Below are positions 17,654-27,100 of a stretch of 35,313 nucleotides of DNA, one piece after another. The translations under genes and the position numbers were made by a program. The stretch's first letter is position 1. Every line of letters starts with the position of its first letter. Source of the stretch: Thiorhodococcus minor. GTDB lineage: Bacteria; Pseudomonadota; Gammaproteobacteria; Chromatiales; Chromatiaceae. The stretch is from positions 1-35,313 of the forward strand of contig NZ_JAAIJQ010000061.1 in NCBI RefSeq assembly GCF_010820565.1. The letters run 5' to 3'. Under the pieces are notes generated by a model. It saw nothing but the letters and a program-made list of their open reading frames with translations, had not been told where the DNA came from and made no database searches.

Positions 17654-18412
17654 ATGACTGAAGCACAGCAGCCGGTCGCCTTCGGGCTCATCGTGATCGG
17701 CGACGAAGTGCTGAACGGCGATCGTGTCGACGGGCACTTCTCCGCCTTCAGGCGCATGATTCAGGCGCGTGGCCATGAGCTGGCCTGGCACTGGCTGCTG
17801 CCGGACGACCCGGAGACGCTGGCGGCACAGCTGAGCTTTTCGATGGCACGCCCTCATCCGGTGTTCTGCTGCGGCGGTATCGGGGCCACGCCGGATGACC
17901 ACACCCGTGCTTGCGCCGCTGAAGCGGCCGGCGTTGGGCTCAGGCGTCATCCGGGGGCGCAGGCGCTCCTCGAAGAAAAGTTCGGCCCCGAAGTCTACCC
18001 CAACCGCATTCTGATGGCCGACCTGCCCGATGAGGCGGCGCTGATCCCCAATCCGATCAACCAGATACCCGGATTCGCCATACGCGGCCACTGGTTTCTC
18101 CCTGGATTCCCCAAGATGGCCTGGCCGATGGCCGAATGGGTCCTGGATCAGCACTATGGGAGCTGCTCGGCCGTCGCCGAGGACACCCTCGTGGTCAGGG
18201 GCGTTCCCGAGAGCCGTCTGATCCCCCTGATGGAGCGGCTGGGCCGGGCGTATCCGGATCTCAAGCTCTTCAGTCTGCCCCACATGGGCGAGAATCCGCA
18301 CATCCTGCTCGGCTTTCGCGGCCGTGGGGCCCTCGCGCCGGCGATGGCAGACCTGCGCGCCGCGCTTGCGGAAGCGGGAATTACCGACGTGGAGACGCGC
18401 TTAGGTCATTGA
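17654..18412 (+). CDS. CinA/MoaB-like molybdopterin-binding domain protein
   Basis: A 252-residue protein with the MoCF_biosynth fold found in MoaB, MogA and the N-terminal half of CinA. Key motifs are GDEVLNG (16-22) and GGIGATPDD (74-82), the usual GDE(I/V)L.G and GGTGPT.DD pair. It lacks the C-terminal nicotinamide-nucleotide amidase part of full CinA, so it is one of the short CinA-like proteins annotated as competence/damage-inducible protein A or molybdopterin-binding protein. The biological substrate is unknown. The frame is open to 17630; the ATG at 17654 is preferred because family homology begins nearby and the G-rich GCGGGGG run lies about 6 nt upstream. A hairpin begins just after its stop codon. 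Confidence 0.82.
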   Translation: MTEAQQPVAFGLIVIGDEVLNGDRVDGHFSAFRRMIQARGHELAWHWLLPDDPETLAAQLSFSMARPHPVFCCGGIGATPDDHTRACAAEAAGVGLRRHPGAQALLEEKFGPEVYPNRILMADLPDEAALIPNPINQIPGFAIRGHWFLPGFPKMAWPMAEWVLDQHYGSCSAVAEDTLVVRGVPESRLIPLMERLGRAYPDLKLFSLPHMGENPHILLGFRGRGALAPAMADLRAALAEAGITDVETRLGH

Positions 18413-18413
18413 G

Positions 18414-18434
18414 ATCGCCCGCCCTCAGGGCGAT
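18414..18434 (+). terminator. Hairpin after the CinA-like gene
   Basis: ATCGCCC (18414-18420) pairs perfectly with GGGCGAT (18428-18434) around a 7-nt loop, starting 1 nt after the stop codon. There is no T run, so it may be a weak or factor-dependent stop before the TonB receptor promoter. Confidence 0.4.
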
Positions 18435-18468
18435 TCCGCGATGAGAGTCACAGCGTGCGCGCCCTGTC

Positions 18469-18497
18469 TTGCTGGCCCCCGGGCTGGGGCGTAGCAT
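18469..18497 (+). promoter_or_regulatory. Putative promoter of the TonB receptor/YfiR locus
   Basis: TTGCTG (18469-18474) and TAGCAT (18492-18497) are separated by 17 bp, a good sigma-70 pair. Transcription would begin near 18504, about 34 nt before the ATG at 18538, which supports that start over the longer open frame. Confidence 0.5.
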
Positions 18498-18537
18498 CCG
18501 ACGCGGCCTCATCTGTTCGATCGAGATATGCGTGCCC

Positions 18538-20670
18538 ATGAATATCCCGCAGTTCGAGCCCGATACAGGGCCCATCCCCATCCCCATCCCCATCCCCATC
18601 CCCATTCGCTTGGCGACCTCTTGCATTGGCTTTGCCGTCGCTTTCACCTTGAGCACCAACGTGTCCGCGACGACGATCCAAAGCGACGACGAGCTGTTCG
18701 ACCTGAGCCTCTCCGAGCTGCTCTCCCTGCAAATCACGACGGTCTCCCGCAAGGCCGAGCCCGTCTCCCAGGCCGCGGCCGCCGTCTTCGTCATCACCCA
18801 GGAGGACATCCGCCGCTCGGGCGTGACCACGGTCCCCGAGGCCCTGCGGATGGCCCCCGGCGTGCAAGTGGCCCGCATCGACGCGAACAAGTGGTCCATT
18901 TCGGCGCGCGGCTACAGCGGCCGCTTCGCCAACAAGCTGCTGGTCATGATCGACGGGCGCAGCGTCTATACGCCGCTCTTTTCCGGTGTCTACTGGGACG
19001 CGCAGTCACCCATGCTGGAGGACATCGAGCGAATCGAGGTCATCCGGGGGCCGGGCGCGACGCTCTGGGGGGCGAACGCCGTCAACGGCGTCATCAATAT
19101 CATCACCCAGTCTTCGGCGGACACCCAGGGCGGGCGCTTGACGGCTTGGGCGGGCAATGAGGAGCGGGCCGCGGGCTCTTTGCGCTGGGGCGGCACGCTC
19201 GGCGAGCTGGGGCATTATCGCGTCTATGGCCTGGCCTTCGACCGCGACGGCACGCGGGATGCCTCCGGTCGGTTCGACAACGCCGATGATTGGAGTGGCG
19301 GCAAGGCCGGTTTTCGCGTCGACCTCAGGCCGAGCGCGCGGGACGTGGTCGCGCTCCACGGCAATTTCTACCAGAGCGAGCAAGGCGAGTCGGTCTATGA
19401 TCTCGGCAATCTGGATAGCCCCTATTCCGTGGTCGACCATACCACGGAGGTCATCAATCTAGACCTGCTCGCCCAGTGGACGCGCCATGTCTCGGACACG
19501 GACGACTTCACGCTCAAGACCTACTTCGACCATACCGAGCGGGATTGGGCGCGTATTGGCGAGGATCGGGACACCTTCGACATCGAGCTCGAGTATCGCA
19601 CCCAGCGCTTCGATAGCCATGATCTCATCTTCGGGCTGGGCTACCGCTACACCAGCGACCAGTTGGACAGCACCGACCTGGTCGCTCTGATGCCGGACGC
19701 CGATACGCTCAACCTCTTCAGCGCCTTCGTTCAAGACGACATCCGCATCGTCCCGGACCGGGTCACACTGACCCTGGGCGCCAAGGTCGAGCACAATGAC
19801 ATCACCGGCTTCGAGGTCCAGCCGAATCTGCGGCTGCTGTGGACACCGAGCGAGACCCAGTCTATCTGGGGCTCCATTGCGCGGGCCGTGCGCACACCGG
19901 GCCGCGGCGAGCTCGACGGTGTCGTCCGCCAAGGCGCGGTGCCTGCCGGAAGCGCCTCGAATCCGAGCGCGGTGCCGATCGAGATCGTCGTCTATGGCAG
20001 CGATTACCTCGAGTCCGAGGATCTCACGGCTTACGAGCTTGGCTACAAGTGGCAGGTCGACCCTGCGCTGAGTCTGGATCTCGCGCTCTTCTACAACGAC
20101 TACGCGAATCTGAGGAGCGCAGCCTACGGAGATCTCTCCTGCAATCCGACGGGGACCTATCCCTACTGTCTCTTCTACTCGGAATCCTTGGTCAGCGTCA
20201 TCATGCCGACGGAGCTCGGCAACGATGCAAGCGGCTATTCCAAGGGTCTCGAGCTCGCCGCCGACTGGCGACCCTTCTCCAATTGGAGGCTACAGGCCGC
20301 CTACAGCTATGCGCAGTCGCACATTGGCACCTCAGCGTCCATCGAGGCGGTCGACGACGCCCGCACGACCCCTGGAAATCAGTTCTCGTTGCGCTCTTGG
20401 TACAATCCGCGCCCTGACGTCGACCTGGACTTCTGGCTGCGCTACATCGGCGAGAGCGAGACCCTGAGGCTCCTGGGCCTGATCGAGATCGCCGCCTACT
20501 GGGAGCTCGATGCGCGCGTCGCCTGGCGCCCGATTCCCGATTTGGAGCTGTCATTGGTCGGGCAGAATCTTCTGAACGACGTGCATACCGAGGGCTACTC
20601 CGAGCTCGGCGATCTGCCCTTGACCAGTCTGGAGCGGTCTGTCTATCTCAAGATGAGCCTTGATTTCTAG
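18538..20670 (+). CDS. TonB-dependent outer-membrane receptor
   Basis: A 710-residue TonB-dependent receptor. The N terminus has six Pro-Ile units, then a hydrophobic stretch ending at about VSA, which looks like an unusual signal peptide. A plug domain follows (SRKAEPVSQAAAAVFVITQ, EALRMAPGVQVARIDANKW, LVMIDGRSVYTPLFSGVYW, IERIEVIRGPGATLWGANAV). The rest is a beta-barrel of alternating aromatic strands with the usual terminal phenylalanine (YLKMSLDF). Such receptors import siderophores, cobalamin or other large ligands using TonB energy; the ligand cannot be told. ITTVSRKAE may act as TonB box. The close link to YfiR and two sensor kinases suggests that it senses or feeds a signal to them. 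A promoter at 18469-18497 and a hairpin upstream make it the first gene of the unit. Confidence 0.88.
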   Translation: MNIPQFEPDTGPIPIPIPIPIPIRLATSCIGFAVAFTLSTNVSATTIQSDDELFDLSLSELLSLQITTVSRKAEPVSQAAAAVFVITQEDIRRSGVTTVPEALRMAPGVQVARIDANKWSISARGYSGRFANKLLVMIDGRSVYTPLFSGVYWDAQSPMLEDIERIEVIRGPGATLWGANAVNGVINIITQSSADTQGGRLTAWAGNEERAAGSLRWGGTLGELGHYRVYGLAFDRDGTRDASGRFDNADDWSGGKAGFRVDLRPSARDVVALHGNFYQSEQGESVYDLGNLDSPYSVVDHTTEVINLDLLAQWTRHVSDTDDFTLKTYFDHTERDWARIGEDRDTFDIELEYRTQRFDSHDLIFGLGYRYTSDQLDSTDLVALMPDADTLNLFSAFVQDDIRIVPDRVTLTLGAKVEHNDITGFEVQPNLRLLWTPSETQSIWGSIARAVRTPGRGELDGVVRQGAVPAGSASNPSAVPIEIVVYGSDYLESEDLTAYELGYKWQVDPALSLDLALFYNDYANLRSAAYGDLSCNPTGTYPYCLFYSESLVSVIMPTELGNDASGYSKGLELAADWRPFSNWRLQAAYSYAQSHIGTSASIEAVDDARTTPGNQFSLRSWYNPRPDVDLDFWLRYIGESETLRLLGLIEIAAYWELDARVAWRPIPDLELSLVGQNLLNDVHTEGYSELGDLPLTSLERSVYLKMSLDF
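18571..18606 (+). repeat. Hexamer tandem repeat (CCCATC)x6 in the receptor leader
   Basis: Six consecutive hexamers, five CCCATC and a last CCCATT, code for Pro-Ile six times just before the hydrophobic part of the signal peptide. Unit length is two codons, so slippage would change leader length without frameshift. Confidence 0.95.
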
Positions 20671-20701
20671 GCGGGAGCGAGCGCCCGCACGGGCACGATC
20701 G

Positions 20702-21346
20702 ATGGACGTTAGCGCGGTGGATCGAGGTCACGCACTCGCCATACCGTCCGGCCCGCGAGCCGGCGCGGCGGCGAGCAAGGCATGGCTAGACAGCTCTCAA
20801 GTCTGGCTTCGCCCGCTGTGGGCGGTGCTGCTCCTCATCTGGGTGTCGGTGCTGCCCTGCGGCGCCCTAGCCGTGGAGCCTTCGCGCGAGGACCGCATCA
20901 AGGCGGCGATCGTCTACAAGGTCGGCAAGTTCGTCGACTGGCCGGCCAACGCCTTCGATGGCGCGGCGTCCCCGCTGCGCGTCTGCCTCCTGGGCCGGGA
21001 TGCCTTCTCGGACGCGCTCGCCAGCATTGCCGGACGCAAGGTGCAGGGGCGGAGCATCGATTTTCGTGTGATCGGGGCGGCCAGCCTGCCGCGGCCCGGG
21101 GATTGCCACATCCTCTATCTGCCGCGCTCGGCAAGCGGTCGTGTCGGCTCGGTCGTGCGCAACCTCTCGGGCATGCCAATCCTGACGATCAGCGACATCC
21201 CAGGCTTCGCGCGCAGCGGCGGCATGATCTCCCTGGTGCGCAGCGGAAACCGCATCGGGTTCGAGATCGATCCCGATTCGGCGCGTCGCTCCGGCCTCTC
21301 GGTACGGGCCCAGCTGCTCGATCTGGCGGACATCGTCGGCCGATGA
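20702..21346 (+). CDS. YfiR-family periplasmic protein (DUF4154)
   Basis: A 214-residue protein with a hydrophobic leader (PLWAVLLLIWVSVLPCGALA, cleavage after ALA) and a mature domain of the YfiR/DUF4154 family. It shows IKAAIVYKVGKFVDWP, RVCLLGRD, GDCHILYLP, ILTISDIPGFARSGGMISL and a C-terminal SGLSVRAQLLDLADIV. The cysteines in RVCLLG and GDCHIL sit where P. aeruginosa YfiR has a disulfide. There YfiR is a periplasmic inhibitor of the CHASE8-GGDEF enzyme YfiN. Here the next two genes encode CHASE8-like sensor kinases, so a similar periplasmic contact is plausible. The leader is unusually long from this ATG; no better in-frame ATG exists downstream, and GTG at 20717 is an alternative. The frame begins 31 bp after the receptor stop, on the same strand. 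Confidence 0.87.
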   Translation: MDVSAVDRGHALAIPSGPRAGAAASKAWLDSSQVWLRPLWAVLLLIWVSVLPCGALAVEPSREDRIKAAIVYKVGKFVDWPANAFDGAASPLRVCLLGRDAFSDALASIAGRKVQGRSIDFRVIGAASLPRPGDCHILYLPRSASGRVGSVVRNLSGMPILTISDIPGFARSGGMISLVRSGNRIGFEIDPDSARRSGLSVRAQLLDLADIVGR

Positions 21347-21418
21347 CGTGGCCGGCGAGCGATTCTGGCTGGAGATCCGTCGTCGCGCTTGGATTGCACC
21401 CTCTATGGACGGATATGA

Positions 21419-23755
21419 ATGAGCGTGCTGAGTCAACTCTCCATTCGCGCCAAAGTCGTTGTGATGGTTGTGGGTGTGACCAGTCTCGTGCTGGCGCTCG
21501 CGACCATCGTCTTTGGCGTCGCCCAAGTCCGCGCGCAGCGGGCGGTCATGCTCTCCGAGGCCACCGCGCTGGCGCGCGGGCTCGCCCCTGATGCGTCGAC
21601 GGCCGTCCTCTCCACCGATGCAGGGGCGGCCGCCGAGGTCTTGAGCACCTTGGGGGAGCAGCCCAATGTCCTGGCAGGCTGGATCCTCGATCAGGACGGC
21701 GGACGGCTCGGGTCCTACGTCAGCCCTGCTGTCGCACCAGATGTCCTGGATGGGATCGAGCGCGCCGAGCCCCGACCCCAATCCGGCGAATCCCTGACCG
21801 CGCAGTTCTATCGCGGGCATCTGGCCGTGCGCTTTGCGATTCGCGCGGACGATCGTTCGGTCGGCATGGTCGATCTCCGCTTCGGTTTGGCGCCGCTCGA
21901 GGCGACCGCGCTGCGTCAGCTCTCCATCGCCGCCCTGGTGCTGCCCGTCGGCGTGCTGCTGGCCTTGCTGCTCGCCCTGGTCTCGCAGCGACTGCTGTCG
22001 CGGCCCTTGCTGTCGCTCATGCGCACCATAGATCACGTCTCGACCAAGGGCGAATACGGATTGCGCGCCCCGGTCTTCAGTCACGACGAGCTGGGCCAGG
22101 TGGCGCGCGGCTTCAACGGGATGCTGGAGCAGATTCAGGAGCGCGACGCCGCCCTGGAGCGCGCCATGGCAGAGCTGGAGGCCGCCAAGGAGGCGGCGGA
22201 GTCGGCCAGTGCCGCCAAGTCGAGCTTCCTCGCCACCATGAGTCATGAGATCCGCACCCCCATCAGCGGGGTGCTCGGCATGACGGAGCTGCTGCTGGAC
22301 TCCGGGCTCAATAGCAGGCAGCGCAGGCTGGCCGAGTCCGCGCATCGCTCGGTGGTGAATCTGCTAGGGCTGATCAACGATGTGCTCGACTTCTCACGGA
22401 TCGAGGCGGGCCGGCTGGAGCTCGAGGCGGCGGCCTTCGACCTCCAGCAAATTCTGGATGATGTCGCCGAGGTGCTGCGCACGCCGGCGGCGCGCAAGGG
22501 CATTCGCGTCGAGACCTACTTGGATCCGCGCACGCCTCGTTATCTGATCGGCGACGCCAATCGGCTGCGACAGGTTCTGCTGAACCTGGCCGGCAACGGC
22601 GTGAAGTTCACCGAGCAGGGTAGGGTGAGCATTCGGGTCATCTCGCGTGGCGGCGGCGACGACCCCGTGCTGCTGAAGTGTCGTGTTCAGGACACAGGCA
22701 TTGGCATCCAGCCCGATGCGCTCGCTGGTATCTTCGATCAGTTCACTCAGGCGGAGACCTCGACGGCGCGCCGCTTCGGGGGGTCCGGACTCGGTCTGGC
22801 CATCGCGCACGAGCTGATCCGGCTCATGGGGGGAGATATCCAGGTCGAGAGCGAGCCCGGAGTGGGCTCGCTCTTCCGCTTCGACATCTATCTGCGCGTC
22901 GCCCCGCATCCCGAGACCGCCCTGGCCGCCGAGGGCGAGACCGAGACCGACGCCGGCGGGCTCTCTGGCCATGTCCTGATCGCCGAAGACAACCTCATCA
23001 ACCAGCAGCTCGCCGATGGGATGCTGACGCGCCTAGGCTGCCGGACCACTTTGGCCGCCGATGGGCGCGAGGCCTATCAGCTGGCGGTGTCCGAGTCATT
23101 CGATCTCATACTCATGGATTGCCACATGCCGCGGCTCGACGGCCTCGACGCGGCGCGACTCATCCGCGCCTGGGAAGACGGCAAGCACCATGTCCCCATC
23201 GTTGCGGTGACCGCGGACGTGCAGACGGAAACGGCCGAGAAGTGCAAGGATGCAGGGATGGATGCCTATATCAGCAAGCCCTACACCAACGAGCAGCTGT
23301 CGCGCGTGCTTGCCGACTTCTTGCCGCATGACGCCCGGCCCGAGGTCGCTCCGGATCGGATCCAGGCGACCTCGGGGCAGGATCGGGCGGTGATCGACCG
23401 GTCCGCGCTCGAAGAAATTCGCGCACTCCAGTCAGAAGGCGAGGCCGACCTGCTGACGCGTGTCATCGACCTCTTTCTGGCGGACACCCCGCCCATGCTG
23501 GCGCAGGCGCGCGACGCCCTCGCGAGCGGGGACATGCAGGTCCTGCGCAGCGCGGCGCACCGCATCAAGTCCGCCGCCTCGAATCTGGGGGCGGTCGCGC
23601 TCTCTCGCCAGTGCGCCGAGCTGGAGCGTCGCGCGGACGCGGGGCAGGGCTCGGATGAGGACAGGCTGATTCCCGAGATCGAGGCCGAATACCAGCGCGT
23701 TGCCGAGGCGCTGCGAAGGGAGCGTGTCGGTCCGCCCCATGCGGCGTCTGGCTAG
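21419..23755 (+). CDS. Hybrid sensor histidine kinase (CHASE8-like, REC, HPt)
   Basis: A 778-residue inner-membrane hybrid kinase. TM1 is at about 11-36 and TM2 at about 168-189, with a periplasmic sensor of roughly 130 residues between them. Its pattern ([35 protein letters not shown]) resembles the CHASE8 domain of YfiN. HAMP follows (to about 240), then a coiled segment, HisKA with phospho-accepting H276 (MSHEIRTP), and HATPase_c (N box [28 protein letters not shown]). A receiver has D567 (ILMDCHMP) and SKP, and an HPt domain has H714 ([13 protein letters not shown]). There is no output domain, so phosphate should pass from H714 to another receiver. The tandem gene downstream carries a receiver coupled to GGDEF-EAL, one possible target. 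GGACGGAT upstream of the ATG is the likely ribosome site. Confidence 0.92.
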   Translation: MSVLSQLSIRAKVVVMVVGVTSLVLALATIVFGVAQVRAQRAVMLSEATALARGLAPDASTAVLSTDAGAAAEVLSTLGEQPNVLAGWILDQDGGRLGSYVSPAVAPDVLDGIERAEPRPQSGESLTAQFYRGHLAVRFAIRADDRSVGMVDLRFGLAPLEATALRQLSIAALVLPVGVLLALLLALVSQRLLSRPLLSLMRTIDHVSTKGEYGLRAPVFSHDELGQVARGFNGMLEQIQERDAALERAMAELEAAKEAAESASAAKSSFLATMSHEIRTPISGVLGMTELLLDSGLNSRQRRLAESAHRSVVNLLGLINDVLDFSRIEAGRLELEAAAFDLQQILDDVAEVLRTPAARKGIRVETYLDPRTPRYLIGDANRLRQVLLNLAGNGVKFTEQGRVSIRVISRGGGDDPVLLKCRVQDTGIGIQPDALAGIFDQFTQAETSTARRFGGSGLGLAIAHELIRLMGGDIQVESEPGVGSLFRFDIYLRVAPHPETALAAEGETETDAGGLSGHVLIAEDNLINQQLADGMLTRLGCRTTLAADGREAYQLAVSESFDLILMDCHMPRLDGLDAARLIRAWEDGKHHVPIVAVTADVQTETAEKCKDAGMDAYISKPYTNEQLSRVLADFLPHDARPEVAPDRIQATSGQDRAVIDRSALEEIRALQSEGEADLLTRVIDLFLADTPPMLAQARDALASGDMQVLRSAAHRIKSAASNLGAVALSRQCAELERRADAGQGSDEDRLIPEIEAEYQRVAEALRRERVGPPHAASG

Positions 23756-24190
23756 ACCTTGTGCTGCCGTATCCAGACTGGTGGCCTCGGCCCGCCGTCG
23801 CGCGCTGGTGCTGTGGTATCCAGCAGTCCTTCGGGGCCGGAGACGGCCGGCGTGGTCCAGGTCCGCGTGGCGATCCGATTGACGCCGGTCCGCGCGAGGA
23901 GGGCACGGGGCGCGACCCGCATCACAAGGCGGAGCGGCGCGAGTTGCGGCTGGCGGGTCCTGTCCCTAGGATGTCGAAGTGCGATTCCGAATGGACCTCT
24001 TCGCTCGCAATGAGGACGGACTCGCATCGGACGCAGTCGCGAGTCAGGACGATCGAGTGACATTGAAGGGCGCCTGTCACGGGCCAGTCGCTCGGCCCTG
24101 CTGGTCGGGGTACCGCGCGTCTGATATCGCTTCGGTCAACGACGAAGATCAAGGGGCGGGCCGGATTGCCTGAACGAAGATCGGCATTCC
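23756..24190 (+). other. Gap between the two sensor kinases (435 bp)
   Basis: No gene is recognised; the short open frames have no family signature or good ribosome site. The stretch holds a good promoter-like pair (23944-23972), so the second kinase can be expressed separately, with a leader of about 210 nt. The leader has no obvious riboswitch or terminator that I can identify. Confidence 0.55.
23944..23972 (+). promoter_or_regulatory. Putative internal promoter for the GGDEF-EAL kinase
   Basis: TTGCGG (23944-23949) and TAGGAT (23967-23972) with a 17-bp spacer match the sigma-70 pattern reasonably. Start of transcription would be near 23979, about 210 nt before the GTG at 24191. Confidence 0.45.
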
Positions 24191-27100
24191 GTGTTTAAGA
24201 GCAAGCTTGGCCGCGCTATGACGTCCCACTCCAGCCAGTCGATCAGCAAGAAACTCAGGCGCATCATCATGGTGACGACCCTGGTTTCTCTGATCCTTTC
24301 CATGCTGGCCGTGCTCGCGCTCCAGGCCGTTTCCTACCGGAGCGCTTTGCTGCGTCACGTCTCCGTCTTGACCCAGGCGATCGGCACCAGCACCACGGCC
24401 GCGCTCGAGTTCGGCGATGCCAAGACCGCGGCGCGCCTGCTCGAGGCGCTCAAGGCCGAGCCCGAAGTCTTGCGGGGCTGGCTCACCGACGTCGACGGCA
24501 GCTTGCTCGCCACCTATCGTCCGGAGGCAGGGGGCGCCTCCGCTGGCTCATCCGAGAGCCGCGCTGCGCCAGAAGAGACCTCGGCCCCAGATTGGGTCGT
24601 CGCCGCGATCCGCGACGGCGAGGAGACCTATGGCTTTTCGGCGCAGCGCCTGCACTATGTGGCGCCTGTCCTCTTCGACGGCGACCTTATCGGCTGGGTG
24701 GCCATCGAGGCCGGGCTGGAAGGCCTTTACGCCAGCCTTGGCGGGAATCTGCTGATTCTCGCCCTCGTCCTCCTGGCCGCCATCGGCCTGGCGCGGCTCA
24801 TCTCGGCCAAGCTGCAGCGGCCCCTGACCGCCCCCATCCTCAACCTGTCCTCCGTGATGGAGCAGGTCACCAACGAGCAAGACTATGGGTTGCGCGCGCC
24901 GGCCGGTCAGGACGACGAGATCGGGCGTCTGATCCAGGGCTTCAACGAGATGCTGGGTGAGCTCGGCGAGCGCGACAAACGCCTGGCCGAGCATCGGCAA
25001 TTGCTGGAGTGCGAGGTGGCCGATCGCACGGCGGACCTCTCGCGCGCGAACGAGGGACTGCGGCTGGCGGTCGAGGAGGCGCAGCGCGCGCGCGCCAGCG
25101 CCGAGCAGGCGCGCGAGAGCGCCGAGCAGGCGAACCGGGCCAAGTCCCAGTTCCTGGCCAACATGAGCCATGAGATCCGTACCCCCATGAACGGCATCAT
25201 CGGCATGACCGAGCTGCTGCTGGGAACGGATCTGACCGCCGAGCAGAGGCGATTCGCCGGCGCCGTCGCGCGCTCGGGCCGCTCGCTGCTCGCGGTGATC
25301 AACGACATCCTGGACGTCTCCAAGATCGAGGCCGGCCGTCTGGTGCTGGAGCGCACCGAGCTGGACCTCGCCGAGCGCATCGAAGAGGTCGTCGATCTCT
25401 TCGCCGAGCGCACGCACGCCAAGGGCTTGGAGCTGGTCTGTCATATCGCGCCGGAGCTGCCGGCGCGGGTCATGGGCGATCCGAGCCGCATCTCCCAGGT
25501 CCTGAGCAATCTCATCAGCAACGCCATCAAGTTCACCCAGGATGGCGAGGTCGTGGTGCGAGCGCTGCTGGAGTCGCGCGCGGACGGCGAGGCGCGGGTC
25601 TCGATCCAAGTCTCGGATACCGGGATCGGGATCGCCAAAGACAGCTACGAGGCGGTCTTCGAGGCCTTCGCCCAGGCCGATGGGTCGACCACGCGGGAGT
25701 TCGGCGGAACCGGCTTGGGGCTGGCGATCGCCAAGGAGCTCATCGAGCTCATGGGTGGCGAGATCGGCGTCGTGAGCGAGATCGGGGCCGGTGCCTGCTT
25801 CTGGCTCTCGCTCCCGCTGGCGGTCACCCGCTGGGACGCCGCGCCCCTGGCGAAGGCCGATAGGCTCGTCGGCCGCCGCGCCCTGGTAGTCGCGTCGCAT
25901 CGCTCGACGCGAGAGGCATTGGTCGACTATGCGCGCAGCGCCGGGCTCGAGGCCATGGAATGCGCGCACTCGAATGAGGCGATGCGTCTCCTCGAGAAGG
26001 CGCAGGATGACGAGGCGCCCATCGACTTCCTGATCCTGGACTCGACCCTGTCCGAGGTCGCCTCGCTCGCGTCGACCGCCGCCATCCGCGAGCGCCCCGT
26101 CCTCGAGCGCGTGGAGCGCGTGCTGCTGACGCCCCTGAGTCTCGGCTGGCAGTCGAGCAAGTCGTCGCAGCTGGAGATCGATGCCTATCTGTCCAAGCCG
26201 GTGCGCCGGCGGCAGCTGCTCGAGTGCATTGCGGGTCTCAAGTCCGTCGCCGGCGCCGAGTACGAGCCGCCGCGCGCGCTCGCGCCCAGGGTCGCGGTCG
26301 AGAAGGCGGCGCCACTCGGCCTCAAGGTGCTGGTCGCCGAGGACAACCGGGTCAACCAGGAGCTGGCGATGGCCATGCTCAGGAAGCTCGGCTGCAAGCC
26401 TTCGGTGGTCTTCGACGGGCAGGCCGCGGTGGAGTCCTCCAACGGCGACGACTTCGATATCGTCCTGATGGATTGTCAGATGCCGCGCACCGATGGCTAC
26501 GAGGCCACGCGGCTGATCCGCGCGCGCGAGGAGCGCGCCGAAGACGGCCGGCGCACGCCGATCATCGCGCTGACGGCGCACGCCATGGCCGGCGATCAGG
26601 AGCGCTGTCTGGCTGCGGGAATGGACGATTACCTGAGCAAGCCGATCTCCCTGACCACGCTGCGCGATGCATTGCTGCGCTGGTCGCCACGCCGGATGGA
26701 CGGGGATGCGGAGCCGAGCGCGGCAGAGGCGCAGGCGCCCGAGCCCCGCAGCGCCGCGCCTAGCAGTGCCGGGCCTGGACTCGAAGACCTGGATTGTCTG
26801 CCGGTGCTCGGCGAAGAGGAGCTCAGCACAGTTGCCGAGATGGGGTCCGAGGTCGACCAGGATCTTGTCGCGCGCCTCGTCGACAATTACAAGGCCGCCA
26901 CGCCCGAGCTGATGGGGCGTCTGCTCGAGGGGCTGCGCACGGCACGCCTGGATCAGGTGGCCAAAGCCGCCCACACCCTCCGCTCGTCCGCGGCCGCCAT
27001 GGGCGCGCAACGGCTCGCGGAGCTCTGCGGCCGCTTGGAGCGTGCCGCCAAGGCGGGCGGCGAAGGTGCCGCGCTGCTGAGCAGCTCCGAGCTATCCCCC

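Noticed and set aside
18469-18537. Upstream in-frame start of the TonB receptor
   Set aside because: The ATG at 18469 falls within the likely -35 box, would add 23 residues with no signal-peptide character, and lacks a ribosome site.
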